This document shows, in pieces, positions 26,866-34,738 of a stretch of 64,000 nucleotides of DNA (the first letter of the stretch is position 1; each line of letters starts with the position of its first letter). The stretch is from positions 32,699 to 96,698 of the forward strand of contig JAIBAM010000006.1 of assembly GCA_019695175.1 (NCBI GenBank), written 5' to 3'. The notes beneath the pieces are model-generated. The model was not told the origin of the DNA, searched no databases, and worked only from the letters and a program-made list of their open reading frames with translations. This stretch comes from Bdellovibrionales bacterium (GTDB lineage: Bacteria; Bdellovibrionota; Bdellovibrionia; Bdellovibrionales; UBA1609). Made by a program: the position numbers and the translations under genes.

Positions 26866-27699
26866 TTAAGGTAACCTTGGAAATTTAGAAAAATCAGGAG
26901 GCCGTCGTTCTACAAAAGCATTCTTTCCCTCTTGAGCTTCCTCAGACATATAGTAGAGCATGGTGGCATCACCAGCCAGATCCAACAACCCAATCTGACC
27001 ATCACAGTCCGCGTTCAAAGCGGCCTTTAAACATCGCAATGCCAAAGGGGAATGGCGTAAAATTTCCCGTGACCATACTAAAGTTTCCTTTTCAAGTTCA
27101 GCTAGGGGAAACACCGCATTTACCAAACCCATATCCAAAGCTTCTTGAGCATTGTACTGACGACATAAATACCAGATTTCCCTAGCTTTTTTTTGCCCCA
27201 CAATCCGAGCCAAATAACTGCTACCAAGTCCGCCATCAAATGACCCCACTTTCGGACCGGTTTGACCAAACCGAGCATTGTCGGCAGCCAATGTCAAATC
27301 GCAGACCACATGTAGAACATGACCTCCGCCGATGGCGTAGCCCGCCACCATTGCAATAACTGGTTTGGGTAGAAAGCGAATTTGTTTTTGCACATCCAAA
27401 ATGTTGAGTCGGGGCACACCATCACTCCCAACGTATCCTGCCGATCCCCTTACTTTTTGATCACCACCTGAACAAAAAGCCTCCCCACCTTGCCCTGTTA
27501 AAATCACCACGCCAATCTGCGAGTCTTCTCGGCAAATTTCAAAGGCACTCTTAAGATCTAAAACTGTCTGAGGTCTAAAGGCATTTCTGACCTCAGGTCT
27601 ATTGATGGTGATTTTAGCGATTCCATCATGAGTCCGCTCAAATTTAATATCTTGATATTCTTTAATTGGTTGCCAAACTTCTTGATTAAATGACGCCAT
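26866..27699 (-). CDS. menB: 1,4-Dihydroxy-2-naphthoyl-CoA synthase
   Basis: A crotonase-fold enzyme that closes the second ring of menaquinone. The diagnostic SGGDQKVRG lies near residue 77, the oxyanion-hole segment [18 protein letters not shown] near 120, and [10 protein letters not shown] near 150. The C-terminus [16 protein letters not shown] is a MenB hallmark. The length is normal. It is the first gene of the menB-A-C-E operon; menD, menF and menH are not in the window. Confidence 0.96.
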   Translation of the reverse strand: MASFNQEVWQPIKEYQDIKFERTHDGIAKITINRPEVRNAFRPQTVLDLKSAFEICREDSQIGVVILTGQGGEAFCSGGDQKVRGSAGYVGSDGVPRLNILDVQKQIRFLPKPVIAMVAGYAIGGGHVLHVVCDLTLAADNARFGQTGPKVGSFDGGLGSSYLARIVGQKKAREIWYLCRQYNAQEALDMGLVNAVFPLAELEKETLVWSREILRHSPLALRCLKAALNADCDGQIGLLDLAGDATMLYYMSEEAQEGKNAFVERRPPDFSKFPRLP

Positions 27700-27935
27700 G
27701 GATGTTTTCCCTTATAGATTGCAACATCCCCCCTTCTAAAAAAAGCTCTGCCTAAGCTTCTTGCAATTTAAGGTGAAAATGTTGGTTTTATTCAATTCTT
27801 ATAAAATTGATCCCGTAAAAATGTCCATCAATTATTCTAGGCAACTCCACGCCGTGGCTAATGCTCACTGGTGGACGCGAAGTTAATGGAAAATTTAATT
27901 ATTACTATCTCTGCGGAAAAACAATGGACAAAAAA

Positions 27936-27983
27936 TGTCTATAGTGGACCCCATTGTCTTGTCAATGGGGTCCACTATAGACA
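27936..27983 (-). terminator. Long perfect hairpin terminator downstream of the 62-residue gene (copy 1)
   Basis: Two 21-base arms (27936-27956 and 27963-27983) are perfectly complementary around the loop TCTTGT. On the minus strand the hairpin is followed by TTTTTTG, as in a Rho-independent terminator, about 40 bases after the stop of the 62-residue gene. The TG...CA ends also recall insertion-sequence termini, so a mini-element origin is possible. Confidence 0.65.
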
Positions 27984-28025
27984 AGACATTCCACTCCGTC
28001 GTTATGATTTTAACAAACAAATTCG

Positions 28026-28214
28026 TTATGACTTTAACAAACGAATGAATTCCTCTTTATCTATGGAAATAAGAAATTTAAAACCCCCCACAAAAACTTT
28101 AACATGACCTTCTACCCTTTGACTGGCCGGCACCACCTCAAATGCAGAGATCGCTTCTTTACGTATCACCACAACGGTATTGTCTGTCGATTTGAGCTCA
28201 ATAAATTGTGTCAT
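28026..28214 (-). CDS. Small conserved protein, paralogue 1 of 2
   Basis: A 62-residue soluble protein starting MTQFIELKSTDNTVVVIRKE, apparently all beta with a short C-terminal helix. It resembles small proteins of the FlbD-like shape (a short sheet, then a closing helix), but I do not assign a family. GGGGG lies upstream of the ATG. A paralogue at 29569-29757 differs at a cluster of residues near position 40-50, where indels and substitutions keep the frame open. That suggests both copies have been selected to encode protein. Confidence 0.65.
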   Translation of the reverse strand: MTQFIELKSTDNTVVVIRKEAISAFEVVPASQRVEGHVKVFVGGFKFLISIDKEEFIRLLKS

Positions 28215-28459
28215 AAACCCCCCTTTTTCCTATGATTTTTCTTATTTCCAAACCGGCTCAAAAAGTTTATCTTTCCACACTTTTTTGGATAGCAGGAGTT
28301 TTATTAACGATTCATAATCCAATTTATTCAAAAAGCTATACCCCCCTACAGCTGCATGTTCTTGAGGGCCATGGACTGATACCCTCTAGGCTCCCGACAC
28401 TACTGAACCTTCAGAAAAAAACTCAATTTAAAAATAAACTTAGCTCATTTATTTATTGT

Positions 28460-29158
28460 TCATTTTTGAACTTTAAAACACGAAAATGTAAATTCAAGCG
28501 AAGGAGTGTATGGCTCAAAACCTTTAAAACCGTCATTTCCAGTTTTTAGGGCTTCCGACGGAGACACTATATCAGTTCCGACACCATAACTGATAAATCT
28601 AGTTCGTTTCACTGCAAAAGTAAAGAGTTCGCCCTTCGCTTGACAAACAACGGGTACTTTTACCCGTTGACTATCAAAATATGCCCCTGTGTAGTCCACT
28701 TTATGTACTTTAATAAGATAATCTGATCTATTTGAACCATCAACATCGACAAAAAATTTTTTGACTTCTTTTCTGTAATTTAAATCTTCAGGGTATGCCT
28801 TTTCCCAGTTCAGCCAATCAGTTTGCTGCTCCCGTGTGTCCGATGTGCGAGTCAATTCTTCGATTTCCCGCTCTTCCCCTTCTACTATTGCTTTAAGTGT
28901 ATTTGCTGTTAATTCAGTAATTTTAGCAGCGAACATACTTTTGGCCTTCGCTTTCACTTCATTCTCTTCTTCCAACCTTGCATCTTTTCTTTCCTTTTCA
29001 GCTCGCTCTTCAGCAGCCCTGCTCGCATTTTCGTAGTCTGATTCACCAGCCCACGCGTTTTGCAACCAAATTCCCATTCCACCAGTTAAAAAAACCAAGA
29101 GCACAAAAAGGCTCTTAAGTTCTTTCAATGTCACTTCCTTAAATCGCCAGATTTCCAT
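28460..29158 (-). CDS. Secreted protein, family A member 1
   Basis: A 232-residue exported protein with a signal peptide ending near IWLQNAWAGES. A charged, glutamate-rich coiled coil fills residues of about 40-100. The C-terminal half carries TDWLNWEKAYP, then VVCQAKGELFTFAVKRTRF with VSPSEALKTG, and ends LEFTFSCFKVQK. The same landmarks occur in the proteins at 30940-31743 and 32246-32935, so the three form a family in tandem, each probably with one disulphide (VVCQ to FSCF). The start ATG at 29156-29158 is chosen by analogy; TTG 29182 is possible. Function unknown. Confidence 0.7.
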   Translation of the reverse strand: MEIWRFKEVTLKELKSLFVLLVFLTGGMGIWLQNAWAGESDYENASRAAEERAEKERKDARLEEENEVKAKAKSMFAAKITELTANTLKAIVEGEEREIEELTRTSDTREQQTDWLNWEKAYPEDLNYRKEVKKFFVDVDGSNRSDYLIKVHKVDYTGAYFDSQRVKVPVVCQAKGELFTFAVKRTRFISYGVGTDIVSPSEALKTGNDGFKGFEPYTPSLEFTFSCFKVQK

Positions 29159-29516
29159 GGCCTTGGTTCGTTTTCGAAGCAAATCGATGTTGGTTGGAAA
29201 TTCTACTTTTTCTCTAGCACTAACGTTTGATGTGTATAAATCCGTAACAAAACTGATTCATAACAAATTAAATTCAGGTAGATCTGAGATTGAAAAGGGA
29301 CCTGCCCTCGCAATAGCATTTCTTAGAGTCGCAGCTGATGACAAATATTTAATGTTTGGAGTTTGATGCCGATATTGCACGTCTCATGAAAGACAAAGTA
29401 ACTCTCATTCCATCGAACAAGCCTTGAATATGCTCACTGATGGACGCGAAGTTAATGGAAAATTTAATTATTACTATCCCTGCGGAAAAATAATGGGCAA
29501 AAAAATGTTTCTGTAG
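29157..29516 (+). pseudogene. Plus-strand coding remnant interrupted by one in-frame TGA
   Basis: A 120-codon frame broken only by TGA at 29364-29366. It reads protein-like on both sides: SEIEKGPALAIAFLRVAADD before the stop, and CRYCTSHERQ...EVNGKFNYYYPCGKIMGK after it. A shorter tail with the same sequence is in copy 1 of the duplicated module (27861-27942). The cysteine pairs suggest a small zinc-binding domain. It may be a decayed gene; TGA recoding is unlikely without further evidence. Confidence 0.4.
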
Positions 29517-29553
29517 TAGACCCCATTGTCTTGACAATAGGATCCACTATAGA
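29510..29553 (-). terminator. Hairpin terminator downstream of the 62-residue gene (copy 2)
   Basis: Arms at 29510-29528 and 29535-29553 pair with four differences from perfect complementarity. Read as minus-strand RNA, three of the four changes leave G-U wobbles, so the stem survives. A run of seven Ts follows on that strand. This supports a function at the RNA level on the minus strand, not merely a leftover DNA palindrome. Confidence 0.6.
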
Positions 29554-29568
29554 CATTCCACTCCGTCG

Positions 29569-29757
29569 TTATGATTTTAACAAACGAATGAATTCCTCTT
29601 TATCTATGGAAATAAAAAACGTAAAATCCCTACCAAAAACTTTAACATGGCTTTCCACCCTTTGACTGGCCGGCACCACCTCAAATGCAGAGATCGCTTC
29701 TTTACGTATCACCACAACGGTATTGTTTGTCGATTTGAGCTCAATAAATTGTGTCAT
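29569..29757 (-). CDS. Small conserved protein, paralogue 2 of 2
   Basis: A 62-residue copy of the protein at 28026-28214, starting MTQFIELKSTNNTVVVIRKE and ending SIDKEEFIRLLKS. Most differences fall at residues 36-48. A good GGGGG precedes the ATG and the hairpin terminator follows the stop. I cannot name a function; the conserved start and end and variable centre suggest retained function after duplication. Confidence 0.65.
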   Translation of the reverse strand: MTQFIELKSTNNTVVVIRKEAISAFEVVPASQRVESHVKVFGRDFTFFISIDKEEFIRLLKS

Positions 29758-29845
29758 AAATCCCCCTTTTTCCTATGATTTTTCTTATAATTTTCGGTTT
29801 TGGCATATGCTACTAACTAGACACATAGTGATCTTCCCTCGAAAA

Positions 29846-30845
29846 AGTGGCCACGAAAACTTAAGCTTAGAGATCTATATTTCGTACTCTTCGAGACTCA
29901 TGTACTCAAGACCTGATTGACGGCGATATCGATTGCACCAAACTTCGATCCATTCAAAAATAGACTGGTTTGCTTCTTCTCGGGTTTTAAAATTTTTTCT
30001 GTAGGCCAGTTCTCATTATTAAAATATGAAAAAAACTTTCCAAACGAGCACTATCGCAACAGTTTCCTTTGGCAACACGCTGGCCACAGTTCTCGCCACT
30101 GCAAGTTTCTGGCGATATTCATCAGCTGCATACTACGATCCCCGATCTGAGTGCGTCACCAGTTCACCATCGTTTATATCTTGGCACCCTAATGCCATGG
30201 AAAGGGCGTTGAGCACAAGCTATGTACGCCTGTTATCATCACACGAAAATCCACCCCCTTTACGATTAAAAAGAACTAAAAATAGCTAAACTTCCTCTGT
30301 TTCGATGTACAATCCGTACGGTTAAGCTGGCCTTCGCCAACTCTCGCTTAGACTCAGGTCTTCTTTTCCATGCATAGTATCCACTGCGACTCACCTGAAC
30401 TGTGTCGTAAATTGATTTCACCATAACACCTTCGGTATGAAGAGACTCGGCAAGTTGAAATAAAGTTTCAACTCGCCCTGAGAGAAAAAAGCCGCCACCT
30501 TTTTTAAAATCATATTCACTTTTTTCAGCTCATCCCCTTCCTTCTGCAAACGACGATTTCCTTCCTCTAAATTTCGATCTTCGAACTTGGTTTTCGCTTT
30601 TCCAACTCCCTGGATTTCGAGCGTTGAAAATTAACTAGACTCACACCCAATTGTTCAGTCACTCGATTGACTCTAATTCGACTTGCAAGATCGGCAGTCC
30701 TTTGCCTAAACTCCAATGTGTAATGACTGCCTTTATCCACAACTTCCCCCTTCGGTTGTGAACACCATTGTTATCTTAAAAGACCTCTCTCCAACAAAGA
30801 GCCTCCGGTGGAGTATACCTTAGTTTACAATTTCATGTGGCCACT
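29846..30845 (-). mobile_element. Decayed IS3-family insertion sequence
   Basis: The ends carry inverted AGTGGCCAC (29846-29854) and GTGGCCACT (30837-30845), with AAAA on both outer sides as a possible target-site duplication. Inside, on the minus strand, are remains of orfA and orfB of an IS3-type transposase. The element is about 1.0 kb, slightly short for the family, and cannot move on its own. Confidence 0.7.
29875..30768 (-). pseudogene. IS3-family transposase, broken orfA and orfB
   Basis: Reading from 30768 downward in shifting frames: EFRQRTADLASRIRVN and VTEQLGVSLVNFQRSK (orfA helix-turn-helix), NRRLQKEGDELKKVN (coiled coil), VSRSGYYAWKRRPESKRE (orfB start), THSDRGS followed by TAG where CAG is expected, AKGNCCDSARLESFF, and the C-terminus TREEANQSIFEWIEVW with a stop at 29875. 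At least three frameshifts and two stops are needed to read it through. The DDE catalytic core is incomplete. It separates two members of the family A secreted proteins. Confidence 0.8.
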
Positions 30846-30939
30846 AAAACAAGGAAGGTTTATAGGTGTACTTTGATACATCAATGGAGCCTACTCCAAA
30901 GTCACTAAACCTAGGAACCATTTTGAAAAAAAATTAAGT

Positions 30940-31743
30940 TTAGTTTAAATTTATTTCTTCATTACATGAAAGATGAAAATAAATAGAAGGAGTGTTTGGT
31001 AGCAATACTAATCGCTTTTTTATTAAAAAATCATTTAACCTCTCGTTAAAATCAGTTATCTCTTTTAGAAAAGTAGTACGTAGATCTAGATTAGAAAATT
31101 TTCTTTCAGTAAAGGCCCTAAAGACGTCAAAAACAGACACTGACTCATTAGGTTTCGGTTCATTTTTTTTGAATGCATAAGTATACAATTTGGCATCAAC
31201 TTGGCATTTTACTAATCCCACCGAATCATTTTTTTTTCTGAAATCACCAAAAAACTTGACCAGAATTGTTTTGATATAAATATCAAGTTTAACTCCAGAA
31301 ACATTCAGTTCTTGAAGAGCCTGCAAAAAAACATTAAAGTTTTCTATCTCATTAGATCCCACAGCAGATATAGTTTGCCAACTTTCCCAATTCGTCTGAG
31401 TCACAGTCAAGCACTGCAGGTTTTTAACCAAACTAGTCCTACCCTCTTCATCATAGAATATTATCTCACTCCCCATCGCCCCATCTAGATTATTATAGAA
31501 CAGACGTTCAGCTGCTCTTCTTTCTTCAACAGGATCAAGAACACGTTTTTTTCCAAGCCTCGCACACGAAGACAAAAAACTATCCATTGTAGGGAAGCTG
31601 GACTTACCCGATATGAAAGCTTCACCTAATGCATTTTGCATCCACAAAATCACTCCAGTATTCAAAAAAAATCCGATAACGAAAAAAAATCTAGTTGCCT
31701 TCAAATTTATATCTATCAATTGAAATTTTTGAATTTTCCCCAT
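30940..31743 (-). CDS. Secreted protein, family A member 2
   Basis: A 267-residue exported protein with a hydrophobic signal ending near LWMQNALGEA. It shares the order of landmarks with its neighbours: WMQNALGEA at the signal, TNWESWQTIS mid-protein, GLVKCQVDAKLYTYAFKK, and a C-terminal FHLSCNEE. The coiled coil of member 1 is replaced by a segment with SSFPTMDSFLSSCARLG, and a longer insertion follows the KCQ motif. The ATG at 31741-31743 follows AAGGAAAA. It lies between decayed IS3 and IS630 sequences. Function unknown. Confidence 0.7.
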   Translation of the reverse strand: MGKIQKFQLIDINLKATRFFFVIGFFLNTGVILWMQNALGEAFISGKSSFPTMDSFLSSCARLGKKRVLDPVEERRAAERLFYNNLDGAMGSEIIFYDEEGRTSLVKNLQCLTVTQTNWESWQTISAVGSNEIENFNVFLQALQELNVSGVKLDIYIKTILVKFFGDFRKKNDSVGLVKCQVDAKLYTYAFKKNEPKPNESVSVFDVFRAFTERKFSNLDLRTTFLKEITDFNERLNDFLIKKRLVLLPNTPSIYFHLSCNEEINLN

Positions 31744-31885
31744 TAAAATTTTCCTTTTTTTATTTTTTTCAACCAGAACATATAAAGTAAAAACAAACAA
31801 ACAGTAAAGTTATTTTAACTCGTCACCACTCACCATAGACAAAATACAATATAAACAAAATACAATTAACAATGGATGCCCCACT

Positions 31886-32154
31886 TTAGGGGGAGTTCGC
31901 TTTCTTACGTTGTCTTGTAATTGCTCTTAGCTCAGATCTGAGTTTTTTAAGACCTCTGAAAAAGTCAATGAAGTGGTTTTAAAATCATTAATTTTTTCGT
32001 AGCACTCATTGTATAAACTTTTTTTATAAAAGAACTTCCACAACCCCTCAATTAAATTTAAATAAAGCTTCAATGATTCATCATTGATATTTTTTTCAAA
32101 AATCCCTCTTGAGAGCCATCACGAAAATAAAATATTTTTATTAATTCATCCTTC
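31886..32154 (-). pseudogene. IS630-type transposase C-terminal remnant
   Basis: On the minus strand the frame LYLNLIEGLWKFFYKKSLYN, then CYEKINDFK, matches the C-terminal part of IS630-family transposases (NLIE-x-LWKFFKK). After a frameshift it continues DFFRGLKKLRSELRAITRQ and stops at 31886. The catalytic triad region is missing apart from the final glutamate area. Neither inverted repeats nor a TA target duplication was found. Confidence 0.65.
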
Positions 32155-32245
32155 ATCCACACTTACTTCCTTGGGTCTGAAGAAAAATCAACCCCTTTAA
32201 TTATGAGAAATTAATTAAAGGTAAATTATTTTATAATTTCTAAAT

Positions 32246-32935
32246 TTAATTTATAGATAAACAATTTACATCTAATACGGCGGAGGGATTACTCCTTTCA
32301 ATATTTATAAATTCACCTATTCCTAACTCAAGAGCTTCTTCTGGTGAAATGATTGGTTTAAAAAACAACCACTTTTTAATTCTAATGCCATGATCAAACA
32401 ATCTCCCAGTTAACTTACATTGAACGAATTTTTTTTCACTGTGAATATATACAAAACCGCCATCAATAATAATCTCTATAAGTTTGGCGTAGATGGTGAT
32501 CCTATTTGGTCCTGAAGAGAGAACGGTTTCAAGATATGTTTTTACTTTACTTTCATAACCATGGGTCGAAGGGTTAGATTTTTCCCACAAGACCCATGAT
32601 TCGCTTTGATCTCTTATTGTAACGTTGCCCTCGAGAAACAAAGTTTGTTCTTTGCCGTCGACGTTGACTAAATTTTTACCACATGCCCTACCATGAGAAT
32701 CCATTCTATTCCCTGTTAATTCTCTAATTTTTTCCCACACAAGGTTCTCAGCGCTTTTTCTTAATTCTTGCGGTTCAGATAAAAATGAATCTGAACTCAC
32801 CCCATCTGCTAAAACGTTTTGTATGCAAGTGGTGCTTCCTCCACTTAATAATAATAAAAACACTACCAAACTTTTCCACTTTATTTTTTCATCATGGACT
32901 TCTTTTCTCAAAAGAGGTTTCCTCGTGAGGATCAC
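32246..32935 (-). CDS. Secreted protein, family A member 3
   Basis: A 229-residue exported protein with a signal peptide ending near TTCIQNVLADG. It has the family landmarks: SESWVLWEKSNPS, then KFVQCKLTGRLFDHGIRIKK with ISPEEALELG, and the terminal AVLDVNCLSIN. The cysteine pair (VQC and VNC) is in the same relative place as in members 1 and 2. The GTG start follows AAGGAG with seven bases' spacing. It is closer to member 1 than to member 2 around the PSEAL/PEEAL motif. The family is not one I recognise. Confidence 0.72.
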   Translation of the reverse strand: MILTRKPLLRKEVHDEKIKWKSLVVFLLLLSGGSTTCIQNVLADGVSSDSFLSEPQELRKSAENLVWEKIRELTGNRMDSHGRACGKNLVNVDGKEQTLFLEGNVTIRDQSESWVLWEKSNPSTHGYESKVKTYLETVLSSGPNRITIYAKLIEIIIDGGFVYIHSEKKFVQCKLTGRLFDHGIRIKKWLFFKPIISPEEALELGIGEFINIERSNPSAVLDVNCLSIN

Positions 32936-33417
32936 AGTCTTTCTCCTTTCGCCAATTCGTCATCTCCTTTTGTCCATTCGTCATCTATTTCGTCATCTAT
33001 TAGGGCCTTACGACTTTGCTTAAATCTTTAAATAACCCTTGCAATTTTGGCGCTTCATAAGTTAAAACTAAACTTAATTTTTTTAGACAAATAAAATACA
33101 AATAAATCTCTCTATACTTAAGTTAACTTAGAGATTTATAAAGTATGTTTATAAAGTAACCAAAAATGTCACCACTGCCATTTTTAGTTCGCATAAAAAT
33201 GAGAACTTTTAATCGATCGAGAAAAACTTTCACCCTCTGAATGACAAACTCAAAATAAACCACAAAGAAAATTTCAGTACTGTCAGGTCACTTTGGAATA
33301 GAGTTTGTAATCAAAAATATTGGATATATTTTTTTGAAGCCCAAAGACTTCCAATAAATTAGTATCCAACTAAGAACGCCACACTCCCTAAGTGGGGAGT
33401 AAAGGAGAGGCTATTCC
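32936..33417. other. Intergenic stretch with inverted repeat and short direct repeats
   Basis: No gene seen. It contains three copies of TTCGTCATCT (about 32955-32998) and a 10-bp inverted repeat ATAAATCTCT / AGAGATTTAT (33102-33111, 33130-33139) around an 18-base centre, possibly an operator. A small ACTCCC/GGGAGT hairpin (33383-33400) sits just before the tonB ribosome binding site. Confidence 0.4.
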
Positions 33418-34332
33418 ATGGAAAGAAAAAATCCTTTTAGTTTTATCAGTCTTTCTGCCCTGATTCACGTCGGCATCCTTTTCGGTTTAGCGCTCATTCC
33501 TTGGCTTAGCTATAAGTCCAAAGAAAAACCCCCAGCAGAAATCACAACAATGGAAATTCCATCCGCACCACCTGCGGTTTCAGATACAGTGCAACCCCCC
33601 GTATCCAATGAACCCACCATTGCAAAACAACCCGCACTCGATACAAAACCCATCACAAAATTGGAGCAGTCAAAAAAAATCCAAACCCCTCCACCTAAAA
33701 GAACTTCGCCATCCCAATCAACAGCGGCAATGGATGCAAAGCCACAACCACTGCCGGAAAAAACTTTGGAAAAGTCAGAAGAAACTCCAAATCAAAAGGA
33801 AGAGATTGTACAACCAACTGTAGAGAATGCCCAAGAAACCTCACCAGATAAAACTGTTTCAGAAGAAAAATTACCGAACGATGAAAAAGCCGCCCAGGAA
33901 CCTGCACTCAGCCCGACTTCCACATCGAGTTCCAACGGCTCAAATACAACCACTCCCGCCCAGGAAGGACCCATGCAGTCTTACACAGACCTCAGACAGT
34001 CCCCAGGAAATCATCCCCCCAGCTACCCAACGCAGGCTCGTCGTAATGGATGGCAGGGTGAAGTTATTCTGAATTATTATGTAACGCCACAGGGCTTGGT
34101 AAAAGATGTTTCTGTCAGTCAGTCTTCAGGATTTCCTATTTTAGATCAAGAAGCCATTCGGGCAGTTAAGCAATATAAGTTTACACAGGGGCAAGAAGGA
34201 TGGACTCAACATCCTGTCATTTTTAGTCTTAAGGGTGAATCCATCGAATCCCCTGGACAACTTCGCTCCACAACCCCACCCTCCGCACCGATAAAAGGCC
34301 CAAGTGCAGAAGAGGTTCAGCAAAACGGATAG
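33418..34332 (+). CDS. tonB: TonB-family energy transducer
   Basis: A 304-residue inner-membrane-anchored periplasmic protein: an N-terminal membrane helix (about 8-30), a long proline-, lysine- and glutamate-rich spacer (about 35-200), and the TonB C-terminal domain. The latter reads YPTQARRNGWQGEVILNYYV, then VSQSSGFPILDQEAIRAV. TonB passes energy from an ExbB-ExbD motor to outer-membrane receptors. No exbB, exbD or receptor gene is adjacent, and AAGGAG precedes the ATG. The protein extends some 40 residues past the usual end, in a threonine/proline-rich tail, which is unusual. Confidence 0.88.
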   Translation: MERKNPFSFISLSALIHVGILFGLALIPWLSYKSKEKPPAEITTMEIPSAPPAVSDTVQPPVSNEPTIAKQPALDTKPITKLEQSKKIQTPPPKRTSPSQSTAAMDAKPQPLPEKTLEKSEETPNQKEEIVQPTVENAQETSPDKTVSEEKLPNDEKAAQEPALSPTSTSSSNGSNTTTPAQEGPMQSYTDLRQSPGNHPPSYPTQARRNGWQGEVILNYYVTPQGLVKDVSVSQSSGFPILDQEAIRAVKQYKFTQGQEGWTQHPVIFSLKGESIESPGQLRSTTPPSAPIKGPSAEEVQQNG

Positions 34333-34358
34333 GATTTAACCGTAACCGTAAAAAAATC

Positions 34359-34490
34359 TTAGTTGTCGCCAAATAGAACAGCTGGCGACTTAGTAGTTCC
34401 TTGGGCTCGCAATTTGGCCTTACGCTTTCTGCCCTTCTTAGCCAATTTTCTTTCCCGACGAAAAGTAGTAACTTTAGTTTTTGATGCCAT
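34359..34490 (-). CDS. Very small basic protein (43 residues)
   Basis: ATG at 34488-34490 with AGGAG five bases upstream opens a 43-codon frame that starts MASKTKVTTFRRERKLAKKG and ends GTTKSPAVLFGDN. About a third of the residues are lysine or arginine. I recall similar short, basic proteins ending in GTTxS...LF in deltaproteobacteria; their role is uncertain, with nucleic acid or ribosome binding the usual guess. The start signal, composition and family-like ends support a real gene. Confidence 0.75.
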   Translation of the reverse strand: MASKTKVTTFRRERKLAKKGRKRKAKLRAQGTTKSPAVLFGDN

Positions 34491-34738
34491 ACGAACTCCT
34501 CAAATTGTAACGCTAATTGTTATTTGGTAATTGTTATTTAGTAGCTGTGTTTGATATCACTCCAATAACAAAAAATGGGTTAAAATTAAAACAAAATTTT
34601 AAAATGAGTCTGGAACATACTTAAAAATGATGCGTCCAAGCGACGATCCGGAAAGAGCCAGCTGCCTTCACCCTTCAGAACAAAGCTATCACAAAATTTC
34701 TGAATACACTCTCAAACCAATGAAACGAAAGCAAGCTA

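Larger units (their letters stand above)
27861..28245. repeat. Duplicated module, copy 1
   Basis: This segment is repeated with high identity at 29430-29788 in the same orientation. It carries, in order, the tail of a plus-strand reading frame, a long hairpin, the 62-residue minus-strand gene, and its upstream leader. Copy 1 has an extra internal repeat of about 25 bases (TTTAACAAAC repeated near 28009 and 28033). Similarity stops abruptly at both edges. Confidence 0.85.
29430..29788. repeat. Duplicated module, copy 2
   Basis: Second copy of the segment at 27861-28245, same orientation, about 1.57 kb away. It keeps the plus-strand tail, the hairpin and the 62-residue gene. The gene for a family A secreted protein lies between the two copies. 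Confidence 0.85.

Noticed and set aside
27936..27983. CRISPR-like or attachment-site reading of the 21-bp hairpin
   Set aside because: Only one pair of arms, no spacers or regular repeats, and the T-run and position after a gene fit a terminator better.
29157..29516. Selenocysteine at the in-frame TGA
   Set aside because: No selenoprotein family match and no SECIS hairpin seen just downstream; pseudogenisation near IS elements is simpler.
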